This document shows, piece after piece, positions 1-11,056 of a DNA stretch of 64,000 bases. The position numbers and the translations under genes were made by a program. Position 1 is the first letter of the stretch, and the number at the start of each line of letters is the position of its first letter. A model generated the notes under the pieces. It had not been told where the DNA came from and ran no database searches. It saw nothing but the letters and a program-made list of their open reading frames with translations. Origin of the DNA: Zea mays (Eukaryota; Streptophyta; Magnoliopsida; Poales; Poaceae); NCBI RefSeq assembly GCF_902167145.1, contig NC_050099.1, forward strand, positions 11,670,434 to 11,734,433, in the 5' to 3' direction.

Positions 1-238
1 GTACTGTTTACTGTCCGGTGGCACACCGGACAGTCCGGTGCGCCAGACCAGGGGTGCCCTCGGTTGCCCCTTTGCTCCTTTATTGAATCCAACACTTGGT
101 CTTTTTATTGGCTAGATGTGAACCTTTTGCACCTGTATAACTTATACACTAGAGCAAACTAGTCAGTCCAATATTTGTGTTGGGCAATTCAACCACCAAA
201 ATTATTTAGGAACTAGGTGTAAGCCTAATTCCCTTTCA
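1..238 (-). repeat. Element 1 3' LTR (partial)
   Basis: This stretch matches the distal part of the LTR at 7111-8431, base for base at an offset of 8193. It ends in CA at 238, directly before the purine tract. The rest of the LTR lies left of the window. Confidence 0.95.
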
Positions 239-1115
239 ATCTCCCCCTTTTTGGTGATTGATGCCAACACAAACCAAAGCAAATATAGAAGTGCATAATT
301 GAACTAGTTTACATAATGTAAGTGCAAAGGTTACTTGGAGTTGAGCCAATATAACTACTTACAAGATATGCAAGGAATGTTTCTTTCTTATATAACATTT
401 TGGACCACGTTTGCACCACATGTTTTGTTATTGCAAATTCTTTTTGTAAATCCATTTCAAAGATCTTTTGCAAATAGTCAAAGGTACATGAATAAGAGTT
501 TGCAAAGCATTTTCAAGATTTGAAATTGTCTCCCCCTATTTCAAATGCTTTTCCTTTGACTAAACAAAACTCCCCCTAAAAGAGATCCACCTCTTAGTGT
601 TCAAGAGGGTTTTGATATACCATTTTTGAAATACTACTTTCTCCCCCTTTTGAACACAATAGGATACCAATTGATAAATACTTCTTTGAAAACACTAAGT
701 TTTTGAAATTGGTGGTGGTGCGGTCCTTTTGCTTTGGGCTCATTTCTCCCCCTTTTTGGCATGAATCGCCAAAAACGGAATCATTAGAGCCCTCGAAGTG
801 CAATCTTCCCCTTTGGTCATAAATAAGTGAGTTAAGATTATACCAAAGACGAAGTCCTTTTGCGTTTGAGCTTTTACTCTCTCCCCCAAGGATGAAGTCC
901 TTTTCCTTGATGCTCATTTCTCCCCCAAAGAAGAGAGAGTTGCTCGGAGTGGTGGCGAAGCATGAGTTACGGAGTGGAAGCCTTTGTCTTCGCCGAAGAC
1001 TCCAATTCCCTTTCAATATACCTATGACTTGGTTTGAAATAGACTTGAAAACACATTAGTCATAGCATATAAAAGAGATATGATCAAAGGTATTTAAATG
1101 AGCTATGTGTGCAAG
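239..1115 (-). other. Element 1 non-coding 3' internal region with polypurine tracts
   Basis: Between the pol stop and the 3' LTR there is no credible protein. On the minus strand the stretch next to the LTR reads CACCAAAAAGGGGGAGAT (239-256), the plus-strand primer site. Many further AGGGGGAG-type tracts follow (around 530, 570, 640, 750, 880 and 920). Multiple purine tracts in this position are a published Sirevirus feature. I see no envelope-like ORF here. Confidence 0.8.
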
Positions 1116-4100
1116 CTAGCAAAAGAAATTTCTAGAATCAAGAATATTGAGCTCATGCCTAAGTCTGGTAAAAGATTGTTCATCAAGTGGCTTGGTAAAG
1201 ATATCGGCTAATTGATCTTTAGTGTTAATGTAAGAAATCTCGATATCCCCCTTTTGTTGGTGATCCCTAAGAAAATGATACCGAATGGCTATGTGCTTAG
1301 TGCGGCTATGCTCGACGGGATTGTCGGCCATTTTAATTGCACTTTCATTATCACATAGCAAAGGGACTTTGGTTAATTTGTAACCGTAGTCCCGCAGGGT
1401 TTGCCTCATCCAAAGCAATTGCGCGCAACAGTGACCTGCGGCAATATACTCAGCTTCGGCGGTGGAAAGAGCGACCGAATTTTGCTTCTTTGAAGCCCAT
1501 GACACCAAGGATCTTCCCAAGAACTGGCAAGTCCCCGATGTGCTCTTCCTATTGATTTTGCACCCTGCCCAATCGGCATCCGAATAACCAATCAAATCAA
1601 ATGTGGATCCCCGAGGGTACCAAAGCCCAAACTTAGGAGTATAAGCCAAATATCTCAAGATTCGTTTTACGGCCGTAAGGTGGGATTCCTTAGGGTCGGA
1701 TTGGAATCTTGCACACATGCAAACGGAAAGCATAATGTCCGGTCGAGATGCACATAAATAAAGCAATGAACCAATCATCGACCGGTATACCTTTTGATCC
1801 ACGGACTTACCTCCCGTGTCGAGGTCGAGATGCCCATTTGTTCCCATGGGTGTCTTGATGGGTTTGGCATCCTTCATCCCAAACTTAGCAAGAATGTCTT
1901 GAGTGTACTTCGTTTGGCTAATGAAGGTGCCCTCTTGGAGTTGCTTGACTTGGAATCCTAGAAAATATTTCAACTCCCCCATCATCGACATCTCGAATTT
2001 CTGTGTCATGATCCTACTAAACTCTTCACATGTAGACTCGTTAGTAGACCCAAATATAATATCATCAACATAAATTTGGCATACAAACAAGTCATTTTCA
2101 AGAGTTTTAGTAAAGAGTGTAGGATCGGCCTTGCCGACTTTGAAGCCATTAGCAATAAGGAAATCTCTAAGGCATTCATACCATGCTCTTGGGGCTTGCT
2201 TGAGCCCATAAAGCGCCTTAGAGAGCCTATAGACATGATTAGGATACTCACTGTCTTCAAAGCCGGGAGGTTGCTCAACATAGACCTCTTCCTTGATCGG
2301 TCCATTGAGGAAGGCACTTTTCACGTCCATTTGATAGAGCTTAAAGCCATGGTAAGTAGCATAGGCCAATAATATGCGAATTGACTCAAGCCTAGCTACG
2401 GGTGCATAGGTTTCACCGAAATCCAAACCTTCGACTTGTGAATACCCTTTGGCTACGAGTCGAGCTTTGTTCCTTGTCACCACACCATGCTCATCTTGTT
2501 TGTTGCGGAAGACCCATTTGGTTCCTACAACATTTTGGTTAGGACGTGGAACTAAATGCCAGACCTCATTCCTTGTGAAATTGTTGAGCTCCTCTTGCAT
2601 CGCCACCACCCAATCCGAATCTTGGAGAGCTTCCTCTACCCTGTGTGGCTCAATAGAGGAAACAAAAGAGTAATGTTCACAAAAATGAGCAACCCGAGAT
2701 CGAGTAGTTACCCCCTTATGAATGTCGCCGAGGATGGTGTCGACGGGGTGATCTCGTTGGATTGCTTGGTGGACTCTTGGGTGTGGCGGTCTTGGTTCTT
2801 CCTCATCCTCCTTTTCTTGATCATTTGCATCTCCCCCTTGATCATTGCCGTCATCTTGAGGTGGCTCTTCTTCTTGATTTTGCCCTTCATCAACTTGAGC
2901 CTCATCCTCATTTTGAGTTGGTGGAGATGCTTGCGCGGAGGAGGATGGTTGATCTTGTGTACTTGGAGGCTCTTCGGATTCCTTAGGACACACATCCCCG
3001 ATGGACATGTTCCTTAGCGCGATGCATGGAGCCTGTTCTTCACCTATCTCATCAAGATCAACTTGCTCTACTTGAGAGCCGTTAGTTTCATCAAACACAA
3101 CGTCACAAGAGACTTCAACTAGTCCAGTGGACTTGTTAAAGACCCTATATGCCCTTGTGTTTGAGTCATAACCAAGTAAAAAGCCTTCTACAGTTTTAGG
3201 AGCAAATTTAGATTTTCTACCTCTTTTAATAAGAATGAAGCATTTGCTACCAAAAACTCTAAAATATGAAATGTTGGGCTTTTTACCGGTTAGGAGTTCA
3301 TATGATGTCTTCTTGAGGATTCGGTGAAGATATAACCGGTTGATGGCGTAGCAGGCGGTGTTGACCGCTTCGGCCCAAAACCGGTCCGGTGTCTTGTACT
3401 CATCAAGCATGGTTCTTGCCATGTCCAATAGAGTTCGATTCTTCCTCTCCACTACACCATTTTGTTGTGGCGTGTAGGGAGAGGAGAACTCATGCTTGAT
3501 GCCCTCCTCCTCAAGGAAGCCTTCAATTTGAGAGTTCTTGAACTCCGTCCCGTTGTCGCTTCTTATTTTCTTGATCCTTAAGGCGAACTCATTTTGAGCC
3601 CGTCTCAAGAATCCCTTTAAGGTCTCTTGGGTTTGAGATTTTTCCTGTAAAAAGAATACCCAAGTGAAGCGAGAGTAATCATCCATAATAACTAGACAGT
3701 ACTTACTCCCGCCGATGCTTATGTAAGCGATCGGGCCGAATAGATCCATGTGTAGGAGCTCCAGTGGCCTGTCAGTCGTCATTATGTTCTTGTGTGGATG
3801 ATGAGTGCCAACTTGCTTCCCTGCTTGGCATGCGCTACAAATCCTGTCTTTCTCAAAATGAACATTGGTTAGTCCTAAAATGTGCTCTCCCTTTAGAAGC
3901 TTTTGAAGATTCTTCATCCCAACATGGGCTAGTCGGCGGTGCCAGAGCCAACCCATGTTAGTCTTGGCAATTAAACATGTGTCGAGCTCAGCTCTATCAA
4001 AATCTACTAAGTATAGCTGACCCTCTAACACACCCTTAAATGCTATTGAATCATCACTTCTTCTAAAGACAGTGACACCTATATCAGTAAAAAGACAGTT

Positions 4101-4361
4101 GTAGCCCATTTGACATAATTGAGATACAAAAAGCAAATTGTAATCTAAAGAATCTACAAGAAAAACATTGGAAATAGAATGGTCAGGAGATATAGCAATT
4201 TTACCCAAACCTTTGACCAAACCTTGATTTCCATCCCCGAATGTGATTGCTCTTTGGGAATCTTGGTTTTTCTCATATGAGGAGAACATCCTTTTCTCCC
4301 CTGTCATGTGGTTTGTGCACCCGCTGTCGAGTATCCAACTTGAGCCCCCGGATGCATAAAC
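1116..4361 (-). CDS. Element 1 pol polyprotein (protease-integrase-RT-RNase H)
   Basis: The enzymatic polyprotein of the element. The frame opens after a TAG at 4362-4364, and the first ATG is at 4307, giving a 1063-residue ORF. The aspartic protease motif LDSG lies just before that ATG. Counting from the ATG, the pre-integrase HHCC zinc region is near residues 123-160. The integrase DDE residues are D188 (HMDLFGP), D251 (RSDNGTEF) and E287 (NGVVERKN). An acidic, Pro/Gln-rich hinge lies near 430-520. RT carries YVDD at 746-749, and RNase H has YSDADW at 908-913 plus the TAEAEY and CDNES motifs. No internal stop is present. Pol is in the +1 frame relative to gag, with 13 bases between the gag stop and the open frame, so its expression needs a frameshift, reinitiation or splicing. 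It lies in a Copia domain order. Confidence 0.93.
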   Translation of the reverse strand, partial: VYASGGSSWILDSGCTNHMTGEKRMFSSYEKNQDSQRAITFGDGNQGLVKGLGKIAISPDHSISNVFLVDSLDYNLLFVSQLCQMGYNCLFTDIGVTVFRRSDDSIAFKGVLEGQLYLVDFDRAELDTCLIAKTNMGWLWHRRLAHVGMKNLQKLLKGEHILGLTNVHFEKDRICSACQAGKQVGTHHPHKNIMTTDRPLELLHMDLFGPIAYISIGGSKYCLVIMDDYSRFTWVFFLQEKSQTQETLKGFLRRAQNEFALRIKKIRSDNGTEFKNSQIEGFLEEEGIKHEFSSPYTPQQNGVVERKNRTLLDMARTMLDEYKTPDRFWAEAVNTACYAINRLYLHRILKKTSYELLTGKKPNISYFRVFGSKCFILIKRGRKSKFAPKTVEGFLLGYDSNTRAYRVFNKSTGLVEVSCDVVFDETNGSQVEQVDLDEIGEEQAPCIALRNMSIGDVCPKESEEPPSTQDQPSSSAQASPPTQNEDEAQVDEGQNQEEEPPQDDGNDQGGDANDQEKEDEEEPRPPHPRVHQAIQRDHPVDTILGDIHKGVTTRSRVAHFCEHYSFVSSIEPHRVEEALQDSDWVVAMQEELNNFTRNEVWHLVPRPNQNVVGTKWVFRNKQDEHGVVTRNKARLVAKGYSQVEGLDFGETYAPVARLESIRILLAYATYHGFKLYQMDVKSAFLNGPIKEEVYVEQPPGFEDSEYPNHVYRLSKALYGLKQAPRAWYECLRDFLIANGFKVGKADPTLFTKTLENDLFVCQIYVDDIIFGSTNESTCEEFSRIMTQKFEMSMMGELKYFLGFQVKQLQEGTFISQTKYTQDILAKFGMKDAKPIKTPMGTNGHLDLDTGGKSVDQKVYRSMIGSLLYLCASRPDIMLSVCMCARFQSDPKESHLTAVKRILRYLAYTPKFGLWYPRGSTFDLIGYSDADWAGCKINRKSTSGTCQFLGRSLVSWASKKQNSVALSTAEAEYIAAGHCCAQLLWMRQTLRDYGYKLTKVPLLCDNESAIKMADNPVEHSRTKHIAIRYHFLRDHQQKGDIEISYINTKDQLADIFTKPLDEQSFTRLRHELNILDSRNFFC

Positions 4362-4374
4362 CTACAAAACAAGT

Positions 4375-7065
4375 TTAGTTCTTGACTTTAGGTACCCAAA
4401 CGGTTTTGGGTCCTTTGGCATTAGAAACAAGAACTTTGGGTACCCAAACACAAGTCTTGGAACCCTTGTGTTTGCCCCCAACAAACTTGGCAACGACCTT
4501 GCCGGATTTGTTAGTCAAAACATAAGAAGCATCAAAAGTCTTAAATGAAATGCTATGTTCATTTGATGCATTAGATATTTTCTTTCTAGGCAACTTGGCA
4601 CGGGTTGGTTGCCTAGAGCTAGATGTCTCACCCTTATACATAAAAGCATGGTTAGGGCCAGAGTGAGACTTCCTAGAATGAGTCTTCCTAATTTTGCTCT
4701 CAGGATAGCCGGCAGGGTATAAAATGTAACCCTCGTTATCCTGAGGCATGGGAGCTTTGCCCTTAACAAAGTTAGACAAGTTCTTAGGAGGGGCATTAAG
4801 CTTGACACTGTCTCCCCTTTGGAAGCCAATGCCATCCTTGATGCCAGGGCGTCTCCCATTATAAAGCATGCTACGAGCAAATTTAAATTTCTCATTTTCT
4901 AGGTTGTGCTCGGCAATTTTAGCATCTAATTTTGCTATATGATCATTTTGTTGTTTAATTAAGGCCATATGATCAAGAATAGTATTAACATCAATATCTC
5001 TACATCTAGTGCAAATAGAAACATGCTCAAGATTAGATGTAGAGGGTTTGCAAGATTTAAGTTCTACAACCTTAGCATGCAACATTTCATTCTTAGTTCT
5101 AAGGTCGGAAATAGTAGCATTGCAAACATCAAAATTTTTAGCCTTAGCAATTAAATTTTCATTCTCTAATCTAAGGCTAGCAAGAGATGCATTCAATTCA
5201 TCAATCTTAGCAAGCAAGTCAATGTTATCATCTCTAAGATTGGGAATTGAAACATTACAAACATGTGAATCAACCTTAGCATTTAAAATAGCATTTTCAT
5301 TTCTAAGGTTGTCAATCATCTCACGGCAAGTGCTTAGCTCACTAGACAATTTTTCACATTTTTCTACTTCTCGTGCATAAGCCTTTTTAACCTTAACATG
5401 TTTCTTGTTTTCTTTAATTAGACAATCCTCTTGGGAGTCCAAAAGGTCATCCTTTTCATGAATAGCACTAATCAATTCATTTAGTTTTTCTTTTTGCTCC
5501 ATGTTAAGATTGGCAAAGAGAATACGCAAATTATCTTCCTCATCACTAGCATTGTCATCACTAGAGGATTCATATTTAGTGGAGGATTTAGATTTAACCT
5601 TCTTTTTGCCGTCCTTTGCCATGAGGCACTTGTGGCCGACGTTGGGGAAGAGGAGTCCCTTGGTGACGGCGATGTTGGCGGCGTCCTCGTCGTCGGAGGA
5701 GTCGCTTGAGCTCTCGTCGGAGTCCCACTCGCGACAAATATGGGCATCGCCGCCCTTCTTCTTGTAATACCTCTTCTTTTCCTTTCGTCTCCCCTTCTTG
5801 TCGTCACCTCGGTCACTGTCACTAGATATAGGACATTTAGCAATAAAATGACCGGGCTTACCACACTTGTAGCAAACCTTCTTGGAGCGGGACTTGTAGT
5901 CCTTCCCCCTCCTTTGCTTGAGGATTTGGCGGAAGCTCTTGATGACGAGCGCCATTTCCTCATTGTCGAGCTTGGAGGCGTCTATTGGTTGTCTACTTGG
6001 TGTAGACTCCTCCTTCTTCTCCTCCGTTGCCTTGAATGCAACGGGTTGGGCTTCGGATGGGTCGCCAAGCTCGTTGATTTTCCTCGAGCCTTCTATCATG
6101 CACTCAAAACTTACAAAATGCCCGATAACTTCCTCGGGGGTCATTTTAGTATATCTAGGATTACCACGAATCAATTGAACTTGAGTGGGATTAAGAAAAA
6201 TGAGAGATCTTAAAATAACATTTACCACTTCGTGGTCATCCCACTTCTTGCTCCCGAGGTTGCGCACTTGGTTCACCAAAGTCTTGAGCCGGTTGTACAT
6301 ATGTTGTGGCTCCTCCCCTTTGAGAAGCCGGAACCGACCGAGCTCCCCCTCGATCGTTTCCCGCTTGGTGATCTTGGTGAGCTCATCTCCCTCGTGCGCG
6401 GTTTTGAGTACATCCCAAATCTCCTTGGCGTTCTTCAACCCTTGTACTTTGTTATATTCCTCTTTGCTTAGTGAGGCGAGGAGAATTGTTGTGGCTTGTG
6501 AGTTGAAGTGCTCGATTTGGGCTACCTCATCCTCATCATAGTTCTCATCCCCTATCGACGGTACCTGTACACCAAACTCAACAACATCCCATATACCTTT
6601 GTGGAGCGAGATTAGATGAAATTGCATTAAATCGCTCCACCTAGCGTAATCTTCACCATCAAAAGTTGGTGGTTTGCCTAACGGGACGGAAAGTAAAGGT
6701 GTATGTTTGGAAATGCGAGGGTAGCGTAGGGGGATCTTACTATACTTCTTGCGCTCTTGGCACTTAGAAGTGACGGAGGGCGCATCGGAGTCGGAGGTAG
6801 AAGTTGATGAAGTGTCGGTCTCGTAGTAGACCACCTTCCTCATCCTCTTGTGCTTGTCGCCTTTCCGATGCGGCTTGTGGGAAGAAGATTTTTCCTTCTT
6901 CTCTTTGTGGTGAGAAGAAGATTTCTTCTCCTTCCCTTTGTTGGAGGAGCTCTTCTTCTTCTCCCTCCTTTTGGTGCGGGACTCTTCTGATGAAGTGCTC
7001 CCGTAGCTTGTAGTGGGCTTTTCGCCGGTCTCCATCTCCTTCTTGGCGTGATCTCCCGACATCAC
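4375..7065 (-). CDS. Element 1 gag (896 aa)
   Basis: Capsid/nucleocapsid protein of the element. The N-terminal ~115 residues are a Lys/Ser/Glu-rich basic tract. A UBN2-type gag domain follows (about 130-340, with PPTFDGEDYARWSDLM and KEIWDVLKTAHEGDE). The CCHC knuckle is C398-x2-C401-x4-H406-x4-C411, followed by Lys-rich and Asp/Ser-rich stretches. A predicted coiled coil runs from about 522 to 728, and the protein ends with two repeats of the VWVPK type. A gag this long with a coiled coil is typical of Sireviruses, where it may bind host dynein light chain 8; that role is family knowledge, not seen here. The ATG used is 41 bases downstream of the 5' LTR boundary, after the primer binding site. 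No frame break is present. Confidence 0.92.
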   Translation of the reverse strand: MMSGDHAKKEMETGEKPTTSYGSTSSEESRTKRREKKKSSSNKGKEKKSSSHHKEKKEKSSSHKPHRKGDKHKRMRKVVYYETDTSSTSTSDSDAPSVTSKCQERKKYSKIPLRYPRISKHTPLLSVPLGKPPTFDGEDYARWSDLMQFHLISLHKGIWDVVEFGVQVPSIGDENYDEDEVAQIEHFNSQATTILLASLSKEEYNKVQGLKNAKEIWDVLKTAHEGDELTKITKRETIEGELGRFRLLKGEEPQHMYNRLKTLVNQVRNLGSKKWDDHEVVNVILRSLIFLNPTQVQLIRGNPRYTKMTPEEVIGHFVSFECMIEGSRKINELGDPSEAQPVAFKATEEKKEESTPSRQPIDASKLDNEEMALVIKSFRQILKQRRGKDYKSRSKKVCYKCGKPGHFIAKCPISSDSDRGDDKKGRRKEKKRYYKKKGGDAHICREWDSDESSSDSSDDEDAANIAVTKGLLFPNVGHKCLMAKDGKKKVKSKSSTKYESSSDDNASDEEDNLRILFANLNMEQKEKLNELISAIHEKDDLLDSQEDCLIKENKKHVKVKKAYAREVEKCEKLSSELSTCREMIDNLRNENAILNAKVDSHVCNVSIPNLRDDNIDLLAKIDELNASLASLRLENENLIAKAKNFDVCNATISDLRTKNEMLHAKVVELKSCKPSTSNLEHVSICTRCRDIDVNTILDHMALIKQQNDHIAKLDAKIAEHNLENEKFKFARSMLYNGRRPGIKDGIGFQRGDSVKLNAPPKNLSNFVKGKAPMPQDNEGYILYPAGYPESKIRKTHSRKSHSGPNHAFMYKGETSSSRQPTRAKLPRKKISNASNEHSISFKTFDASYVLTNKSGKVVAKFVGGKHKGSKTCVWVPKVLVSNAKGPKTVWVPKVKN

Positions 7066-7094
7066 TTCGAGCGGTTAGGCTCTAATGAAGCACC

Positions 7095-7108
7095 GGGCTC
7101 TGATACCA
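7095..7108 (-). promoter_or_regulatory. Element 1 primer binding site (initiator Met tRNA)
   Basis: The minus strand reads TGGTATCAGAGCCC, complementary to the 3' end of plant initiator-methionine tRNA. It is separated from the LTR by two bases. This is the usual priming site for Copia elements. Confidence 0.9.
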
Positions 7109-7665
7109 ATTGATAGTCGCCTAGAGGGGGGGGTGAATAGGGCGAAACTGAAATTTACAAATTAAACACAACTACAAGCCGGGGTTAGCGTTAGTAATAA
7201 TAAACGAGTCCAAGAGAGAGGACGGAAAACAAATCCCAAGCGAATAAGCAAGTGAGACACGGAGATTTGTTTTACCGAGGTTCGGTTCTTGCAAACCTAC
7301 TCCCCGTTGAGGAGGCCACAAAGGCCGGGTCTCTTTCAACCCTTCCCTCTCTCAAACGGTCCCTCGGACCGAGTGAGCTTCTCTTCCAAATCAAAACCGG
7401 GAACAAAATTTCCCCGCAAGGGCCACCACACAATTGGTGCCTCTTGCCTTGATTACAACGGAGTTTTGATCACTAGAACAAGTGAGAAAGAAAAGAAGCG
7501 ATCCAAGCGCAAGAGCTCAAATGAACACGGCAAATCACTCTCACTAGTCACTAGGGTTTTGTGTGGAATTGGAGAGGATTTGATCTCTTTGAATGTGTCT
7601 AGAATTGAATGCCTAGCTCTTGTAAGTGGTTGAGAAGTGGAAAACTTGGATGGCAATGAATGTGG

Positions 7666-7696
7666 GGTGGTTGGGGTATTTATAGCCCCAACCACC
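7666..7696 (-). promoter_or_regulatory. Element 1 LTR core promoter: TATA box inside an inverted repeat
   Basis: The minus strand contains CTATAAATA. It lies in the 9-base centre (7677-7685) of a perfect 11-bp inverted repeat, GGTGGTTGGGG / CCCCAACCACC. This is the likely start of retroviral-type transcription, since gag lies about 600 bp downstream. Confidence 0.7.
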
Positions 7697-7733
7697 AAAA
7701 GTGACCGTTGCTGGCAGCCTCTGTTCGATGGCG

Positions 7734-8233
7734 CACCGGACAGTCCGGTGCACACCGGACAGTCCGGTGCCCCTGCCACGTCATCACTGCCGTTGGATTC
7801 TAGCCGTTGGAGCTTCTGACTTGTGGGCCCGCCTGGGTGTCCGGTGCACACCGGACATGCACTGTTTGATGTCCGGTGCACCGGTATGGGCAGCCCTGAC
7901 GACTGCGCGCGCTGCGCGCGCATTTAATGCTGCGCAGGGAGCCGTTGGCGCCGCAGAGAGCCGTTGCTCCGCTGGCACACCGGACAGTCCGGTGCACACC
8001 GGACAGTCCGGTGAATTATAGCGGAGCGGCTGTCGTGAAAACCCGAGGATGACGAGTTCCGGAGGCCGCGGTTCGTTGGCGCACCGGACATGTCCGGTGC
8101 ACACCGGACAGTCCGGTGAATTATAGCGCGCCGGCTTCCGAGAATTCCCGAGAGTGAAGAGTTGGAGTCTGAGTCCCCTGGTGCACCGGACAGGTACTGT
8201 TTACTGTCCGGTGGCACACCGGACAGTCCGGTG
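7734..8233. repeat. Array of CACCGGACAGTCCGGTG palindromes in Element 1 LTR
   Basis: At least ten full or partial copies are present, often paired head-to-tail as at 7734-7769. Some copies are interrupted, for example ACATGTCC in place of ACAGTCC. Similar palindromes upstream of the TATA box have been described in Sireviruses; their protein partner is unknown to me. Confidence 0.9.
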
Positions 8234-8431
8234 CGCCAGACCAGGGGTGCCCTCGGTTGCCCCTTTGCTCCTTTATTGAATCCAACACTTGGTCTTTTTA
8301 TTGGCTAGATGTGAACCTTTTGCACCTGTATAACTTATACACTAGAGCAAACTAGTCAGTCCAATATTTGTGTTGGGCAATTCAACCACCAAAATTATTT
8401 AGGAACTAGGTGTAAGCCTAATTCCCTTTCA

Positions 8432-10421
8432 ATCGCCTACCAGAAAGCCTTGGGGCTTCACTCCTACACTCTCAGCCCAGCCTCAACAAAGGTGGACTCA
8501 GCAAAGCACTGCTCCTGCTGTTGTATACTATGTGGTGTCTACAACTCTAGATAGAAAAAATGGATAGGAAGATGAGATTTGTATATTTATAACCCATCTA
8601 CTCTATAGTGCAACAAAGACCCTAAAATATGCAATTCATTCATCCCATTGACAGCATCCCAAGTACAAAAAAACAGATTAATCTGCCAAAAGCACTCGAC
8701 GAGTACATGTACAACCATTGAACCACGAGATTTGTAAATAAGATAACAAATGGCCCCATCATGAGCAAACAATGCGTGACAAATACGGTTACTGCGTTTT
8801 GGCTAGAGACACAACTTTCCCAAAACTCATAAAAAGTACATATCTAGAAAATACCCCTAAAATGAGCTAAAAAACTGGAATCAATCTAGATCAAATCGGT
8901 ACTAAAATATATTAAGAGAAAACCCTACTTCGATTTTTGTAATAAACGAATAAATGATTTTTTATATATACCATATATAAAAGAAATAAATAATGCGATG
9001 GGAGGAAATGAAAGGAAGGAATATCTTCCATCCAACTTACGGTGCTGAAAGATGTGACGGTACAGCTCACCGATAGAAAAAGAACCTGCATTGAACTTCC
9101 AGTTTTCATAAAACCGATAGATATTTGTAAGATTATTTTGAATATGGAAACCTGATGTAGGAAAATTAATTCCATTGTCTATCATGTGTAACTTATATGT
9201 GCGAACGTGGTTGATATATGCCCACGATGTTCAAGTGTGATGAATGCATTGTCAAGGAGATGGTCACTTTTGGCTTAGTATTGACAAACCTTAGCGTGGA
9301 TTATAGGGTATGCAACATGTCTCTTGGCTTAAGATATAACATGTGTGTAGCACAGATACGATGATCGACGACAGAGGTGAAGATCAAGCGATTTCATGTC
9401 GATGGACTCGGAACGGTGAATGATAAATGCAGAGGCACCAAAAACTGTGTAGCATGATAGTATTCAATCCAGTGTCGATTGAATACACCAAACTGCTAGC
9501 AATGAGGCAACACAGAAATCTGCAGAAAATCAGAGCAAGACTTGAAGAAAAACTCAAGCGGCAGTGTCGTTCTGACGACCGGCAGTGTCGAGCAGCAGCA
9601 GTGCCGCATGATGAAAATGTGCTGAATCGCCTCAAACTTCACAGAAAGTTTGTACAGAGGGAAATAATGAAGTTTCAACAAGAACAAGACACAGCTGCGC
9701 AAACAGATTCAAAATCCCGCTTTGGTTGGGGTTTTCTCAAATGAACTCAAAAACATGGAGATCTCGAATCACGACCAAAAACTGCTCAAAACCTAGGGTT
9801 TGTAGTGATATATAGAGTGAACTTAATCCCAAGGCAATACCCAACACAAACCACAATGCAAGAACTCAATGGTTCTTCCAAAATCCAAAGAGAGTAGGGA
9901 GGAAACAACCGCGGAGACGAAATTGAATAAAAATCTGCAGCACACACAAACTGAGCATGCTTCAACCAAAACGTTGTGGATGGATAGGCCACCCTTCCTC
10001 AAAATGATGAATACAAAAACACATATGTTGAGTTCAAAGCATATGTAGATCTTAGGCCAAACTAGGGAAATGAAGACTAGGGTTTTCTAAACAAGAGACT
10101 AATGAGCTAGCCAAAGAGATAGTTGTCCACAACATCCCACCCATCTATTTATAGAGGGTTATTTCACTAGTCTAAACTAACCCTAGATACATAGAGCTCG
10201 TCGACTTAACCGGGAGCAAAATGGACCAACTCTTGGAATATGCATCTGATGGCCACACGCTTTACACAAAGTTGCTTCGTCTCGACACACCCTTCACGAT
10301 GACGCCACATGCCACCTCCAATTTCTACTGGAACTGCACCGCCAAGTTTTGAGGTTGATACTTAGCAAAACCAGCACCTAGATGGTTTTGAGGCTCAACC
10401 ACCAAAATTGCCACGAGTAGC
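8432..10421. other. Degenerate transposon-like DNA between Elements 1 and 2
   Basis: No confident gene is found. At 10144-10153 the minus strand has CTATAAATAG, followed downstream (to about 9780) by a leader-like stretch; together with 29255-29640 this looks like an old LTR that Element 2 entered. An ORF of 105 codons at 9427-9744 has no recognisable domain. The stretch 8446-8520 could translate to a Pro/Gln-rich gag-like tail, but this is too short to name. Confidence 0.35.
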
Positions 10422-10426
10422 GCACC
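10422..10426. repeat. Element 2 target site duplication, left (GCACC)
   Basis: GCACC directly precedes the LTR TG at 10427 and recurs at 29250-29254 directly after the far LTR. The pair ties the two LTRs to one insertion despite 18.8 kb between them. Confidence 0.92.
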
Positions 10427-11056
10427 TGATAGTCGCCTAGAGGGGGGGTGAATAGGGCGAAACTGAAAAATATAAACACAACTACAAGCCGGGTTAGTGT
10501 TAGAAATATAAACGAGTCCGAGAAAGAGGGTGCAAAACAAATCGTAATGAAATAAGGAGTGTGACACGCGGATTTGTTTTACCGAGGTTCGGTTTTCGCA
10601 AACCTACTCCCCGTTGAGGAGGCCACAAAGGCCGGGTCTCTTTCAACCCTTCCCTCTCTCAAACGGTCCCTCGGACCGAGTGAGCTTTCTTTTCTCAATT
10701 ACTTGGAACACAAAGTTCCTACAAGGATCACCACAAGATTGGTGTCTCTTGCCTCAAATACAAGTGAGTTTTATCGCAATGAAGGAATCAAGAAAGCACG
10801 ATTAAAAAGCCAAGCAACAAGAGCGACAAATGACACACGGACCACTTTCTCTCTCAAGCCACTAATCACTAATGATCTCTTTTCTCAATTGTGAAACTTG
10901 GAGAGATGGAGGCTTTGAATGTGTCTTGGAATGGATTGCTAGCTCTTGTATTGAATGTTGAGGGTTGGAATGCTTGGATTAAGTGAATGGAGGTGGTTGG
11001 GGTTGTATTTATAGCCACCAACCACTTCCTAGCCGTTGGGCCATTCTGCTGAGCGC

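Larger units (their letters stand above)
1..8431 (-). mobile_element. Element 1: Sirevirus-type Copia LTR retrotransposon, cut by window edge
   Basis: This is an autonomous-looking Ty1/copia element on the minus strand. In its own direction it runs 5' LTR (7111-8431), primer binding site, gag, pol, polypurine tract and 3' LTR, of which only the last 238 bp are in the window. Gag with a CCHC knuckle, protease, integrase, RT and RNase H in that order define Copia. The long coiled-coil gag, the methionine-initiator primer site two bases from the LTR, the repeated CCCCCT-type purine tracts before the 3' LTR, and the palindrome-rich LTR are Sirevirus hallmarks. It resembles maize Ji/Opie-class elements, but the exact family name is not certain. 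The 238 bp of 3' LTR match 8194-8431 without a difference I can see, so the copy is young. The right flank is ATCGC; the matching target duplication lies outside the window. Confidence 0.93.
7111..8431 (-). repeat. Element 1 5' LTR (1321 bp)
   Basis: The LTR starts TGAAAGGGAATTAGG and ends CGCCTAGGCGACTATCA-like on the minus strand, with TG...CA termini. Palindromes of the CACCGGACAGTCCGGTG type crowd 7734-8233, upstream of a TATA box at 7677-7685. U3, R and U5 boundaries cannot be set from sequence alone. The copy at the window's left edge is identical where visible. Confidence 0.93.

Noticed and set aside
594..1016. 140-codon ORF after pol, considered as an envelope-like gene
   Set aside because: No signal peptide, membrane segment or conservation in Elements 2 and 3. 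It is full of codons from purine tracts.
2076..3961. Several plus-strand ORFs across pol
   Set aside because: They are antisense shadows of conserved pol domains; similar ones occur in every copy.
7637..8217. Overlapping ORFs in both directions in the LTR palindromes
   Set aside because: Repeats of HRTVRC and CTPDSPV-type peptides come from the CACCGGACAGTCCGGTG palindromes, which read open in several frames.
7734..8233. Regular palindromes considered as a CRISPR-type array
   Set aside because: Spacers are not unique units of constant length, the repeats lie in the LTRs of plant retrotransposons, and no Cas gene exists.
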